Part shown: positions 42,101 to 51,360 of the stretch, piece after piece
Layout: each line of letters opens with the position of its first letter
Numbering within the stretch: the first letter of the stretch is position 1
Assembly: GCF_902806685.2 (NCBI RefSeq)
Contig: NC_048538.1
Coordinates: 6,882,001 to 6,946,000 of the forward strand
Origin: Maniola hyperantus
Lineage: Eukaryota; Arthropoda; Insecta; Lepidoptera; Nymphalidae
Reading direction: 5' to 3'
DNA: 64,000 bases
Notes under the pieces: generated by a model
The model's database searches: none
What the model was told of the DNA's origin: nothing
The model's input: only the letters and a program-made list of their open reading frames with translations
Position numbers and translations under genes: made by a program

Positions 42101-45090
42101 TTTTTAATTGGACGTATTATTTGTTAGCGCCTAGTGCCCTATTCTAGATTATAGGGAATTTTGGGCATCCAATTAAATACAAGTGCACAGTTTTTACACT
42201 TGTGTAATACTAGATGATGACCGCGACTTCATTCGCGTGGATTTAGATTTTTGAAAATCCCGTGGGAACTGTTTAATTTTCCGGTATAAAAAGTATGTCC
42301 TTCCCCGAAATGTAAGCTAACTCGGTACCCAAACTGTTGGGCCGTGAAAAACTAGCAGACAGACGGACACACTTTCGCATTTATAATATTAGTATGGAAG
42401 TATGGATGCATTATAAGAACACAATAGAAAACGTCGTGAGGAAACCTGCATGTCTGAGAGTTCTGGTGTGTGAAGTCTGCCAATCCGCACTTGGACAGCG
42501 TGGTGGACTATGGCTAAAACCCTTCACATTCTGTAAGGAGACCGTGCTTTGTAGTGGGCTGACGATGGGTTGGTGATGATGGCCCATTGTGGTCGTAACG
42601 AAATATTTTACTCCTGAATACCGCAAATTATTCTAATTTAATCTGGCAATGCATTATAAGAAGCTGTGGTAGCCTAGTGGTTAGGACGTCCGCCTTCCAA
42701 TCGGAGGTCGGGGGTTCGATCCCGGGCACGCACCTCTAACTTTTCGGAGTTATGTGCGTTTTTAAGTAATTAAAATATCACTTGCTTTAACGGTGAAGGA
42801 AAACATCGTGAGGAAACCTGCATGCCTGAGAGTTCTCCATAATGTTCTCAAAGGTGTGTGAAGTCTGCCAATCCGCACTTGGCCAGCGTGGTAGACTATG
42901 GCCAAAACCCTTCTCACTCTGCTCTGTAGTGAGCCGGCGATGGGTTGATCATGATGAATGCATTATATTTTGAGATATTATAAAAGTTTGAAATTTTTCA
43001 GGCATTACGCGAAAACCACCAATTTGAATTCCTCCTCGGCCAGTTCGACTACATGCTGGGCCAGCAGCAGGACAAGATCGCTGAGTTCAAGCACGGCTTG
43101 CTCGACTTCCTAAAGACGCACTGTCCAGGCGACACGGACACATACATAATGGTTGCGCTACACTTCAACATGTACTCGGAAGCTGCGCACGTTAAGAAGA
43201 AACAGGCCAATGATCTGATAGATGATTTGGAGAAAATGGCCAGTGATGTGTCCAAAACTTCTCGTAGACAATCTCAGCCCGCTTGGCTCATGATCCATGA
43301 TAATGTTCCCACGAGATCCCTTCTCGATACGGCATTGAATCATTGCAATGATGCTTGTGAGCTTTACCTTCAAGGGGGTTGTACGGGATTTGCGGGAGAA
43401 ATGGCCAACCTCGCGCAAAAGATAGCGCTGCAAATATCTCTTCTGAACGCATCGCCGACGCGACTCATTCTTAATAGAAGCACTGAACAGACGTACAGCC
43501 TTGTTTCAGAATATTTAAGGTATGTATGTAACTTAAATTTCATGGGTATCAGTATTAAAATAGCTGTTATGCATGTAAAAAAAGCCTTTCAAAAAGTTTC
43601 TAAATATAAAGTACCTTTTTTGGAACACTAATAATCAATGTGTGTCTGTCTGTCTGTCTCTGTGCTAGCTTTTCACGGCCCATCCTATCGACCGATTTTG
43701 ACGAAATTTGGTACAGAGATAACTTGCATCCTGGGGAAGGACATAGGCTAACTTTTTATCCCGGAAAATTAAAGCTCCCACGGGATTTTTGAAAACCTAA
43801 ATCCACGCGGATGAAGTCGCGGGCATCATCTAGTTGTTTACACTATTTGATCAATGATCACTGCCCAGTGCCCATTGGCTTCGAATCACATCACAATGGA
43901 GCAACAGATTGACATAATTTTTTGGGTGATTATAGTTAAAGGCCTGGAGAGTGATATAGGCTACTTTTTATCCAGGAAACGAAGTCGTGGGCAACAGCTA
44001 GTTAAAAATTTATTGAAAATTTGTTTTTGAAAAATCTGTAAAATCTGTCTTCTTCGTTAATCCTTTAGGTTAGACTTAAGAGCCTCGATAGCTCAACGTT
44101 AAAGGATCGGACTGAAATTCGAAAGGTCGCCGATTCAAACTCCACCTGTTGCACTATTTTCGTACCTACTCCTAGCACAAGCTTTACGCTAAGTTGGAGG
44201 GGAAAGAGGAATATATTAATCAGCATAATAAACTTGGCTAATATTAAAAACTAGCTGATGCCCGCGACTTCGCGTACGCGTGGATTTAGGTTTTTAAAAA
44301 TCTTATGCGAACTCTTAAATTTTCCGGGATAAAAAGTAGCCTATGTCCTTCCCCGAATTGCAAGCTACCTCTGTACCAAATTTCGTCAAAATCGGTTGAA
44401 CGGTTGAGCCGTGAAAAGCTAGCAGACAGACAGACACACTTTCGCATTTATAATATTAGTATGGATAGAAAAAAAAAGCTTGATGATTCCCAGTAAACTC
44501 ATAGCAATGTTAAAACCAAATCAAATTTTCTCTAGCTTCATGGAGGGACTGGTACTTCTATCGAGCAGCGGGAACTCCGTGTGGCGTGAGCTGGCTTACC
44601 GACGTGCACTGACAAACGATCAGGCTTACCTGCGCGATATGGCGACTTATCGACCCGACATAGTACACGACTTTATAAACAGGTACGACTTTAATTTCAC
44701 TTTTAAATCGTAGTATTTAGGGTTCTGTATATCCCCAGAGAAAAAAGGAACCCTTATAGGATCACTTTGTTAAATAATTTTAAATACATATCAAAAATTG
44801 CGTAACCGGCAGGAATCGAACCTGCATCTTCTGGGTTCGCGCCCGATGCCTTGACCACTCGGCCACGTTTTCGCTTACTGCCAGTGACGAAATTTGTGAT
44901 ACGTATGTTCACTCAGTATTGAAGCGACTGTTTAATGCCAGATTATATCTACTTCGTGCTAATTTCTGTGCCGCATTCGTCAGTTTGACCAAAACTTTAT
45001 AGTTTTGTACTTTTCAGGTATAAATCCGAAAAGAAGAGAACCCCCATATCTCAGGCGGCTATGACAGAATTGTGTACCCTGATTAGATGA
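27108..45090 (+). CDS. SPG11: Spatacsin (SPG11)
   Basis: Large helical protein that with spastizin and AP-5 supports lysosome reformation and endosomal sorting; human loss causes spastic paraplegia 11. Fourteen exons: 27108-27284, 31124-31294, 32160-32403, 33174-35047, 35340-35510, 35707-35898, 36872-37154, 37482-38414, 38682-38833, 40681-41217, 41779-41976, 43002-43519, 44536-44682 and 45018-45090. Phases agree throughout; 1889 aa. Strongest matches to vertebrate spatacsin: RDFIVENL early; MVRLLTGLARYTECAYIL and DFLKTHCPGDTDTY in the C-terminal domain (exons 11-12). Vertebrate proteins have about 2440 aa. The missing part is the N-terminal, propeller-like portion; no exon for it is visible before 27108. 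The C-terminus also ends about 35 residues early (LCTLIR then TGA). Exon 10 uses AG at 40680, not the nearer CAG at 40687, to stay in frame. The ATG at 27108 could instead be internal to a gene with unseen 5' exons. Confidence 0.9.
27325..27735 (+). mobile_element. SINE S1, old copy, interrupted by a hAT-like MITE
   Basis: Head GCCTAGTGATTAAGACGTCG with a degenerate B box (GGGGATTAGATCCTGGGCA), then resumes after 27531 with ATGTTCTCAAATGTATGCG and TCTGCCAATCTGCACTGG. Spatacsin intron 1. Confidence 0.75.
27386..27531. mobile_element. hAT-like MITE with 8-bp target duplication
   Basis: Terminal repeats CAGTGGCGTGCA and TGCACGCCACTG (one extra base allowed). It is flanked by exact CTGGGCAT at 27378-27385 and 27532-27539. 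An 8-bp duplication plus CAG-type ends are hallmarks of hAT elements. Confidence 0.85.
27740..27870 (+). mobile_element. RTE-type LINE 3' fragment
   Basis: The plus strand carries degenerate AGTCCCTACAAGGAACCTAT and TGTCTAGCAGTGGACCTCTA, the coding end of the RTE family seen at 13162-13560. Confidence 0.6.
27975..28266 (+). repeat. 5' LTR
   Basis: 292 bp, TG...CA ends. It contains CTCAATAAACATC near its 3' end, a likely polyadenylation signal in the R/U5 area. Confidence 0.85.
28515..28596 (+). repeat. Triplicated GTCCAGGG..TCCCGGCC motif in the LTR element
   Basis: Units at 28515, 28547 and 28577, about 31 bp apart: GTCCAGGGTTATCCCGGCC, GTCCAGGGTATTCCCGGCC and GTCCAGGGTTTTCCCGGCC. In one frame they read GVQGIPGP and GVQGFPGP, before a basic run RRKKRRR and a stop. 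Confidence 0.8.
30182..30473 (+). repeat. 3' LTR
   Basis: Same 292-bp length as the 5' LTR, with one mismatch noticed, at CACTACA near the right end. Confidence 0.85.
30564..30785 (-). mobile_element. Helitron-like family B
   Basis: CTAGCATGTGCACGTGACTT to CAGTCAGTCAGCTTATCC. Spatacsin intron 1. Confidence 0.7.
30844..31062 (-). mobile_element. Helitron-like family A
   Basis: CTAGCTGATACCCGCGACTT to CACATTTATAGTATTAGTAG, ending about 60 nt before exon 2 of spatacsin. Confidence 0.7.
31320..31500 (-). mobile_element. Helitron-like family A, old copy
   Basis: GGGAACTCTTTGATTTACAG, ACCAAATTTTGTCAAAATCA, AGACAGATAGACACACTTTC. Spatacsin intron 2. Confidence 0.6.
31714..31866. mobile_element. 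Palindromic MITE M2 (long form)
   Basis: TACTTGACAGGTCGAGATGG to GCCATCTCGACCTGTCGCAT around a GC-rich centre (CGCACACCCCCCGCGC). Spatacsin intron 2. Confidence 0.8.
32462..32642 (-). mobile_element. Helitron-like family C
   Basis: CTAGCTGCCCCGCCGAACTT, CGTACTTCAAGGAATATTAT, GCGATTCATTTTTATACATA. Spatacsin intron 3. Confidence 0.7.
32650..32880. mobile_element. Palindromic element
   Basis: CGTAAAAATACTATTCGTAG near 32692 pairs with CGAATCGTATTTTTACG near 32843, and GTACGCTTGTGCACT with AGTGCACAAGCG. Spatacsin intron 3. Confidence 0.6.
35260..35327 (+). repeat. Exact 34-bp tandem duplication before spatacsin exon 5
   Basis: Two abutting units, 35260-35293 and 35294-35327, core AACTAAATCGAGATTATTGC. 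The second ends 12 nt before the exon 5 acceptor. Confidence 0.9.
36370..36586 (+). mobile_element. Helitron-like family A
   Basis: ACTAATATCATAAATGCGAA to GTCGCGGGCGTCATCTA. Spatacsin intron 6. Confidence 0.65.
37293..37458. mobile_element. Palindromic MITE M2, next to spatacsin exon 8
   Basis: GTCCGCGACAAATCGAAATA to GCCATCTCGACCTGTGGCGC with centre CGCACTGGGTTAGTGCGGGG. It ends about 24 nt before the exon 8 acceptor. Confidence 0.75.
38510..38620 (-). mobile_element. Helitron-like family B, partial
   Basis: CTGTCTGCATACCAAATTGT, GATCAGTCCAGTAGTTTGAG, AGTCAGTGAGGTTTTCCTTT. Spatacsin intron 8. Confidence 0.55.
38890..39280 (+). repeat. Dispersed repeat, GGTTCCGTACCTCAAAAG type
   Basis: Starts GGGTTCCGTACCTCAAAAGA and ends GTCCGACTCGCACTTGACTGG. 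It contains a perfect 15-bp hairpin (CTGCAAGTTAAAGAC and its complement) near 39162-39198. Partial copies lie at 41288-41525 and 44717-44772. Confidence 0.6.
39590..39742 (-). mobile_element. tRNA-derived SINE, family S2
   Basis: The minus strand reads GCCTCAATAGCTCAACCGGT, a B box (GGTTCAAACCCCGCCC), TAGCACAAGCCTGACGC and TTAGTTAGAGAGGAAAGGGG. Spatacsin intron 9. Confidence 0.7.
39951..40115. mobile_element. Palindromic MITE M1, best copy
   Basis: TA|CAGTACGCGGCCGAAAGTAA on the left and TTACTTTTGGCCGCGTACTG|TA on the right; the arms extend almost to the centre. Spatacsin intron 9. Confidence 0.85.
40322..40533 (-). mobile_element. Helitron-like family A (long-variant body)
   Basis: CTAGCTGTCGCCCGTGACTT to CACTTTCGCATTTATAATAA. 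Spatacsin intron 9. Confidence 0.75.
41288..41525 (+). repeat. Dispersed repeat, GTACCTCAAAAGG type, partial
   Basis: GGGCCCGTACCTCAAAAGGA, GGATCACTTTGTTGTCTGTC, ATTTGGTAGATAGGTAGG. Spatacsin intron 10. Confidence 0.55.
41581..41653 (+). pseudogene. Decayed duplicate of spatacsin exon 11 start
   Basis: Tracks 41779-41851 without gaps: AACACAATCTCG against AACATAATCTCC, then GTTGTTAGTT, GAGTG and TTTTCGTG in the same order and frame. It encodes a recognisable VNTISTVLLV / FSC.YDT, then an in-frame TAA. The real exon's acceptor CTTTAG is not preserved. Confidence 0.85.
42212..42396 (-). mobile_element. Helitron-like family A
   Basis: CTAGATGATGACCGCGACTT to CACTTTCGCATTTATAATAT. Spatacsin intron 11. 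Confidence 0.75.
42415..42580 (+). mobile_element. SINE S1, 5'-truncated
   Basis: AACGTCGTGAGGAAACCTGC, AAGTCTGCCAATCCGCACTT, GTGGACTATGGCTAAAACCC. The tRNA head is missing. Confidence 0.7.
42664..42957 (+). mobile_element. tRNA-derived SINE S1 (full length)
   Basis: Head GTGGTAGCCTAGTGGTTAGG, B box GGTTCGATCCCGGGC, body TTAACGGTGAAGGAAAACAT, end GGGTTGATCATGATGA. The cleanest S1 copy here. Spatacsin intron 11. Confidence 0.85.
43632..44003 (+). mobile_element. Two family A Helitron-like copies
   Basis: First copy 43632-43834 ends GGGCATCATCTAG|T. Second, a long-variant copy with an internal deletion, runs from about 43880 to GGGCAACAGCTAG|T. Spatacsin intron 12. Confidence 0.7.
44075..44245 (+). 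mobile_element. tRNA-derived SINE, family S2
   Basis: GAGCCTCGATAGCTCAACG, B-box-like CGATTCAAACTCC, CTAGCACAAGCTTTACGCTA, GTTGGAGGGGAAAGAGGAAT. Spatacsin intron 12. Confidence 0.7.
44251..44462 (-). mobile_element. Helitron-like family A
   Basis: CTAGCTGATGCCCGCGACTT to CACTTTCGCATTTATAATAT. Spatacsin intron 12. Confidence 0.8.
44806..44878 (-). tRNA. tRNA-like sequence (probable tRNA-Ser-derived pseudogene)
   Basis: The minus strand has a D-arm-like TGGCCGAGTGGTCAAGGC and a perfect T arm GCAGGTTCGATTCCTGC, followed by CGGTTACG. The acceptor stem has mismatches, the anticodon stem has one, U33 is not T, and the long serine variable arm is missing. It is more likely a pseudogene or SINE head than a working tRNA. 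Spatacsin intron 13. Confidence 0.4.
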
Positions 45091-45326
45091 TATTGGGCCA
45101 AAAACGCTAACGTTTATAAGATCTCACTCTAAATATCATATAAATAGAGTTTATATTCCAAAGTTAGAATTTTAACGTATTCATACTCTTTATTTATAAG
45201 CTTTAGTAAAATTGACGACATTTATGATGATATTCATGTCTAATATATTATAAATAAGTTAAGTGTATAGCTGTGATATTCTGTATTGACTGAGAGAAAC
45301 ATATTTTTATAGCTTTGTAGTTTATA

Positions 45327-45332
45327 AATAAA
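45327..45332 (+). terminator. Polyadenylation signal of spatacsin
   Basis: AATAAA 237 nt after the stop, followed by a T-rich stretch. Confidence 0.6.
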
Positions 45333-45497
45333 ACTTCTATTATCTACGTTTTGTATTATTAAAGACCAATCTCGATAAATCGATATCGCCCTGAGTATAT
45401 AAAGCAGTCCTTCAACAATGTAGAGTGGCCATACACAGCAAGCTCGATTAGTTGATCGTTGAAAAACCTACACAGACCGATCGAGCGGTCCACTGCA

Positions 45498-45842
45498 AAA
45501 ACTATAGGTACCCTATCCGTGGAAAAAGTTAGCAGGTATAGCGAGCGCTCTCTCTGTTATGTAACCCCATATAAATGATAGAGGCAAAAATCTCAGTGGG
45601 TGCTAACCATTTTGAGTCACCAACCAATCACAAACGAAACTGTTCTCCAATTAAATATTGAATGTTTTTGAAAACATTTTTGAATTGACTTTCGAATGTT
45701 CTTTGAAAACACATTTGTGATTGGTTGGTGCCTCAAAATGGTTAGCGCCCACTAAGATTTTTGCCTCTATCATTTGTATGGGATTACGTAGCAGAGAGAG
45801 CTCTAATATACTTACTTCTTTCCACGGATAGGATAAGCGCCA
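45498..45842. mobile_element. Long-arm palindromic MITE
   Basis: TATCCGTGGAAA and its complement at the ends. Arms of roughly 115 bp pair with few differences (GATAGAGGCAAAAATCT, CTAACCATTTTGAG, CACCAACCAATCAC). The spacer is about 100 bp. Confidence 0.85.
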
Positions 45843-48800
45843 TTGAAGCGTGACTAGCGCGAAAATGGGCGACTGACATGGGTAATTGACCTGTAGTCTT
45901 ACTAAAAAGTTTATAAATAAAACGACCTTATTTTAAAATATATTTTATTATAAATTAACATAAACCCAACACAAGATATTGGTTATATCTAGTACATAAT
46001 GTGACAGAATATAAAGCCCTAATTTAGGGTACAAGTGAAAAGAACCTCAGTCCTTCTAATACTCAATGTTCATTGAAGTAACATAAAATTGCATACCTGT
46101 CATGCGAAAAATATTTGCACAAATTTTAGGAGGTGAAAAGAGATTTTTACCTTTTTCTATTTTGGAAAAAAAAATATTTTACTGTATTGTCTCTCAAACG
46201 TATTGAGTCATCCGCGCTTTTCCGCGAATTATTGTAATAAAAGAACTTCCATAAGTCGCGAAATTTTGCATATACGTTAACTAATCCAACTCAAATGTAG
46301 ACATGCTCTATTAAACTAATGTCTTCTGTGATTTTCGTAAGAATTACACGGACTTTCAAGGACAAAACAAAATCGTTATTAATCTAGAACGTTTGGTTCC
46401 GGTTCAAATAAGAAGCAAATTTCGTTTGTATGGAGCGCGCTCGAGAGAGATTCCTCTCAATTGCTTTTACGTCATTCACTAAGACTGAGATCTACTTAGC
46501 GTACCTACTTTGACTTTGCTCAGACTTAAGTTTCAGTTCATACTTAAGTTTAAGAAACAGATTTATGCAAGTATACAGGTGTTACCAGAACGCTAGCAAA
46601 AACTTGGCGTTATTGTTATACTGCCTAAACACAATCGAATACCAATAACCATTCGCCTCATTTTGTAGTTTTAGTGATGTAGTAAGTATTTTTCAAACCC
46701 GCAATGTATAGCGTGTAAAACTCGGGTCAAGGGCCCATTTACGACGCGGCATTGAGTGGCCTACTTAGGCAACATTCGTTGACCTCTAGTGTCAGTCAGA
46801 TGTTTGATTTGCAATATATCATGAACTTTTACAAAATATAGGATTTTATTTTTATTTTTTGCGGTTTTTGTGGTATTATATCAGTAATCATCAGTACTAT
46901 CACACCTGTCTTACTACTTGTCTACTTTTTGCTAGCGTTCTAGTTACACCCTATTTTACGCTGTCTCTTTTTAACTTTTTTGTCTTAAATCTGAGCAAAG
47001 TCAAAGTGCGCTCTATAGATCTCAACCTTACTCTAAAAATTTGGGCACAAAATATTTGACAGGCTCATACACAAGCTTTTCATACAGAGAGACTGATTTA
47101 TAGATAAAAATACAAAAATACTGGAATAGCGAATTAAAAACAATCAACAAAAAATTCATAAGAAATGACGCAATGAGATTCATTCACGCGATCATAACAT
47201 CAATAATACAAATAGTAGGTAGGTATAATCATCATTGTCTGCATATCAAAAGTACTTTTTTTTGTTCTGTTTATGAAAAAATTAGGGTAATACCCTAATT
47301 TTAAAATTATCTAAATTCGACAAAAATAAATATGAAGAATAACTTTAATATAATATATTCATGATACGATAATTTACTGGTAAGACGGGCAAGAATATGA
47401 TGTTCATCTTTAAAATATTATTTACAAAAACAAATCACAAAAAATTGAGGCAAGATTTCAAAACTAACCATCATTCAGGTAGATAGGGCACGAAGATTTT
47501 TACTAAATAAACGGAATCAAAATAAACATTATAAAGTAAGTAGGTAAACAAATAAAAACACAGATTGGTGACTTATGCAAATGTCGCAAAATACAAATAA
47601 ATAAAGAATAAGTGTGTAAAATTCAATAATATGCATAAAAATACTAACGGACTGAGTGTATAGAGATTGGAATGTATATTATCTACCTACTCTATGATTT
47701 AGAGGTAAATGCTTTAATGTACGTAAACGTTGCTGCTACAAAGAAATTATTAAGTATATTCAGTAAATACTTTTATCAAGTTCGCTTAATTTGATCCCCA
47801 AGGTATCATAAATTAATTATCATCCTAAGTTGATAGGTTAAAGTAGTGAATTAATATGAAAGCAAGGACCTCTATGGGTATACGGTCGGCCTCAGAATTC
47901 GAGTAGCGATTCCGCAAAACTGGCATACTGAACCAGTCGCACTTATGACCTTTATCTATAAACACACCACACACACTCAGATGTGCACTGCAAGTGAATT
48001 TGATCATTAAGGTGCTACACGAGTTTTGGTCTTTGACTGTACCTACTACGCATAATGGGTTCTCACGGGTTAACCATCAGGGGGCGGGATGTCTAGTGTT
48101 ATAATAATTTTCATATAACACGTTTTTTGTTCGGAATATCGCTTTTAATGCGTAGTCTGCGTAGTACATAGATGCCATTGTATCAAAGAGTTTCAAATAT
48201 TATGTTTTTCATTAAGTTAGCATTTAAGTAGTACTTACTTAATTTAAATTGCACCTTTAGTGAATGAAAATATTCTATGCTAATTGCGCCTACATAAAAT
48301 ATGACGCTTTAGAATTTCTGAAATAAATTATTTTTATTTACAGACATTAATAAAGTAAAAATTTTGTATTTTCTACATAATTGACACCGGTAACACAGTA
48401 TCCTACTCTAACTTCTAGTTATTGTACTTCGTGGTAGCTTCACAATAATCTTAACTTAAGGCTGCGTCATTTGTATCGTTTCAGTTTATCGTATCTCCGT
48501 CGTGCAAGTCCTACCTACTTATAATATCTTAATCGTTAGTTTCTAAGCTTTATTTTTTAATATTTTTTATCTTGGGTCGTCAGTTAGACCATGTTTCGCG
48601 CGAATTCATACGCGCGTTTGGCGAGGAAGGGACTTTTGCTTCCACTTTACGCGCGAGCTTCAGAGCGTGTTCGGTGTTCACGTTCACGTATCAAGTTAAA
48701 TGGAGCGGCATGATGCTCGCGCAACACCTTCTTCTGGCCGCAACGTACGCCCGTATACACTTAAAACGAATCGCGGCGAATTCGCCTCGTCTTAGGACGC

Positions 48801-50641
48801 AAAACAGATGATACGCCGATGGTCCTTACAAACAACCAGAATATGCCAAAGTTATTAGTTAGGCCTTTGTTAAAGATATGATACACTAAAAGGATACAAG
48901 AATGGATTCAGCCTAACGTGCACTGCGATTTATACGCGTTTTAAAAATAAATTGCTTTTCAATTGAGCAAATAAAACATGAGTTTTCAACTCTACCTAAA
49001 GCAAGAGAATTGAGTTTCGTTTTAAAGGAATATAACACCGATCGTCTAAAAGAGATCAGAACGTTCTGAACGTTTCTGAAACATAGCCTTAATTTTCAAT
49101 AAGCTTAACTATGTACAAATACATGCATTGCAAAATCACAAACCAGCATACTTTAACGTCAGGTTTTAATATTCAATCTGCTATCTGTGGATAAGTTATT
49201 TGACAACGTTGTTATTAATTGTCAAAAGTTGTATCGCACACTGTCCAGTCGCGCGAAACACGGTGCGAACAACAGTGGATAGGTGTTACGTTCCGTCCAC
49301 GTACAAATAACAAAGTTGCTAAGTAACATAATGACAAATAACAGATAGATTAATTATTGAAAGCCGATGTAAACTATGTACCAATTTATATAGCACCGAA
49401 TTAAAAGTTTTCCAACCATTCTCAAATCGAAAATTGAATCTAGAGAGGTACTTAATAATCGAAGATAACTACAAAGTTCTGTTGCAAATTATCATCATCA
49501 CAGTCTCACAGTAAACCTATTAATGCCGTTTCAGAACATATTTTTAATTTCAATTTTTTTTACATATATTAATAAAGTTAACTTAATTTACATATTATTA
49601 TATTTACATTAATATCAAAACTTTAGAATCATGAAGTTTGATATAATATACCTATTGTATTTAATTGCGTTTAAATGGTTTCACTTAACTAATGTAAGTA
49701 TTTCGGTATATAAGATGTATTTTATTTGATTTCGATATAGGTATATTATTTGAATTTGCTTTCTACTTTACATCGTCGTTAAAAAAATATTTATTCTTCT
49801 TACATAAGTATTATTTACAATAGAAAAATAAAAAAAAATCTCCTTATCTAATACTAAAATAAACACAGCTGAGTTAGAACTTGATTAAAATCATGAGAAG
49901 GTACAAACCTATTAATTGTACTTATTTTGGCATACATATAAGCCATGTCGATGCCCCTCGGGGTAGCTCAGTGTTTTTCAACATTTTTCATGACGCCTGC
50001 CATCATAGTATAGAAAAATATTTCACAGCTCCCTACCTTCCGCTGTTTCTTACTTGTATTTTTTATGTTACAAAATACCGTATCCGTACATCATTTTCAG
50101 AATTGCTTTTTAAATTACTTTATAAGGAGGTTGCAGTTACTTTTAAAATTGAAACTTTCAAAGTTATCGTTAAAAATCACTGGTCTAGCTCAACGTGCGT
50201 CCTAACATCCCGACTCGGGATTCCCGAGGGAGGTCCGTGCCAACCGAGTATTTAATTCGATATTTCGTATCCATTCTATATTTCGCACGTAATTTTTCTA
50301 TATCCTTTTACCTATTAGACGCCTGTGGTTCGTATCCTATCCACATAGTTAGTACCTAAGGGATGATTTATGCCAACACACCGTCCCACCATCCCTTAGT
50401 CTCATGCGGAGTGAAAAACGAGTATAACACGATTCGGTCAAATTCTCAAGTCAGAGATTAAAATACGACCTAAGATCGCGGTTTTGAACCCTTTATAAAA
50501 TTATTAATATATATTTTTAAATCACATCTCTCAATTGAATAGTTAATCAACCTAAATATTAATAGGTAATTAAGTATTTACAAATTACAAGCTTTATAAC
50601 ATTTTTTTAAAATACAACTAATTAATATTTATTAAAAATAC

Positions 50642-50728
50642 AACCCAGGTACGAACCTGGTTCCTGTCTGCTGGCCTGGCTTAGAAACAAAGGTACTTAC
50701 CACTGGATCCTGACCGCCAAATTTTCCT
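50642..50728 (-). repeat. tRNA-like relic
   Basis: The minus strand has AGGATCCAGTGGTAAGTACC (D-arm-like) and CCAGGTTCGTACCTGG (T arm). Probably a SINE head or tRNA pseudogene. Confidence 0.35.
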
Positions 50729-51360
50729 TTTCGAGGCTTTTGGAGGCTCGGGAAACATGAGCGATTTAAGTAAATAAAATCAATAAAAAAAATTGAGAAT
50801 CGTAATAAGGATAGAACAAGTAAAGTTAGTTTCGATGACTCATGTTTTTTAATAATAACTGAATGAGAAGTTCGAGACTAACATTTCGTCATAATTGTAG
50901 AAAAGTGATGGGATCCGTATTTTGTTACACTTAACAGAATAGCCGTATTAAAAGATTTCCTAAGTTTTTTTGACAATTTTTATATAAAAAATCTGTACCA
51001 ATGAAAATTCACGTAGAAACATCCGATACCGATAATAAACGTCTGTTTTAAGAATACGGCAGATTAATATTTTCATGTTGTAGTATCCAAAAACAACCAC
51101 TGTTCTACGATCATGACGTTTTGGTCACATCACGTGCCAAGCCTGCGCATGCTCATAGCTTATGTTTAAAATTCCTGTACGCTCCTGATTGCTGTACTGA
51201 CAATCTTACAGTTGGAAAGAACCCACCTAATCACTCTCAATACTTTACTTCCTTTATGAGATTCCCTTCCTCCGTTATCCTATTGTAACGATTCTGAGAC
51301 TCTTATTTCATAGTTAATACAACCAAATGCTGTACGTTCATACTTAATATCAATTAAAGC

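Larger units (their letters stand above)
45091..51360. other. Spatacsin / DAGL convergent region; probable long DAGL 3' UTR
   Basis: No exon supported. A long-arm MITE sits at 45498-45842. From about 45930 to 51360 I recognise none of the window's transposon families apart from a tRNA-like relic at 50642-50728. Minus-strand AATAAA motifs (plus-strand TTTATT) occur at several places, including near 45947, 48331, 49720 and 49789. A more GC-rich patch occupies 48575-48815. Open frames such as 49881-50255 show no motif. Confidence 0.55.

Noticed and set aside
11349..45090. A functional link between PPM1G, IFT20 and spatacsin from their adjacency
   Set aside because: Neighbouring animal genes are usually unrelated; only the shared IFT20/spatacsin promoter gap offers a concrete hypothesis.
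49881..50255. 124-codon open frame on the plus strand
   Set aside because: Alternative-start frame in AT-rich DNA, no recognisable motif, no splice context; lies in the putative DAGL 3' UTR.
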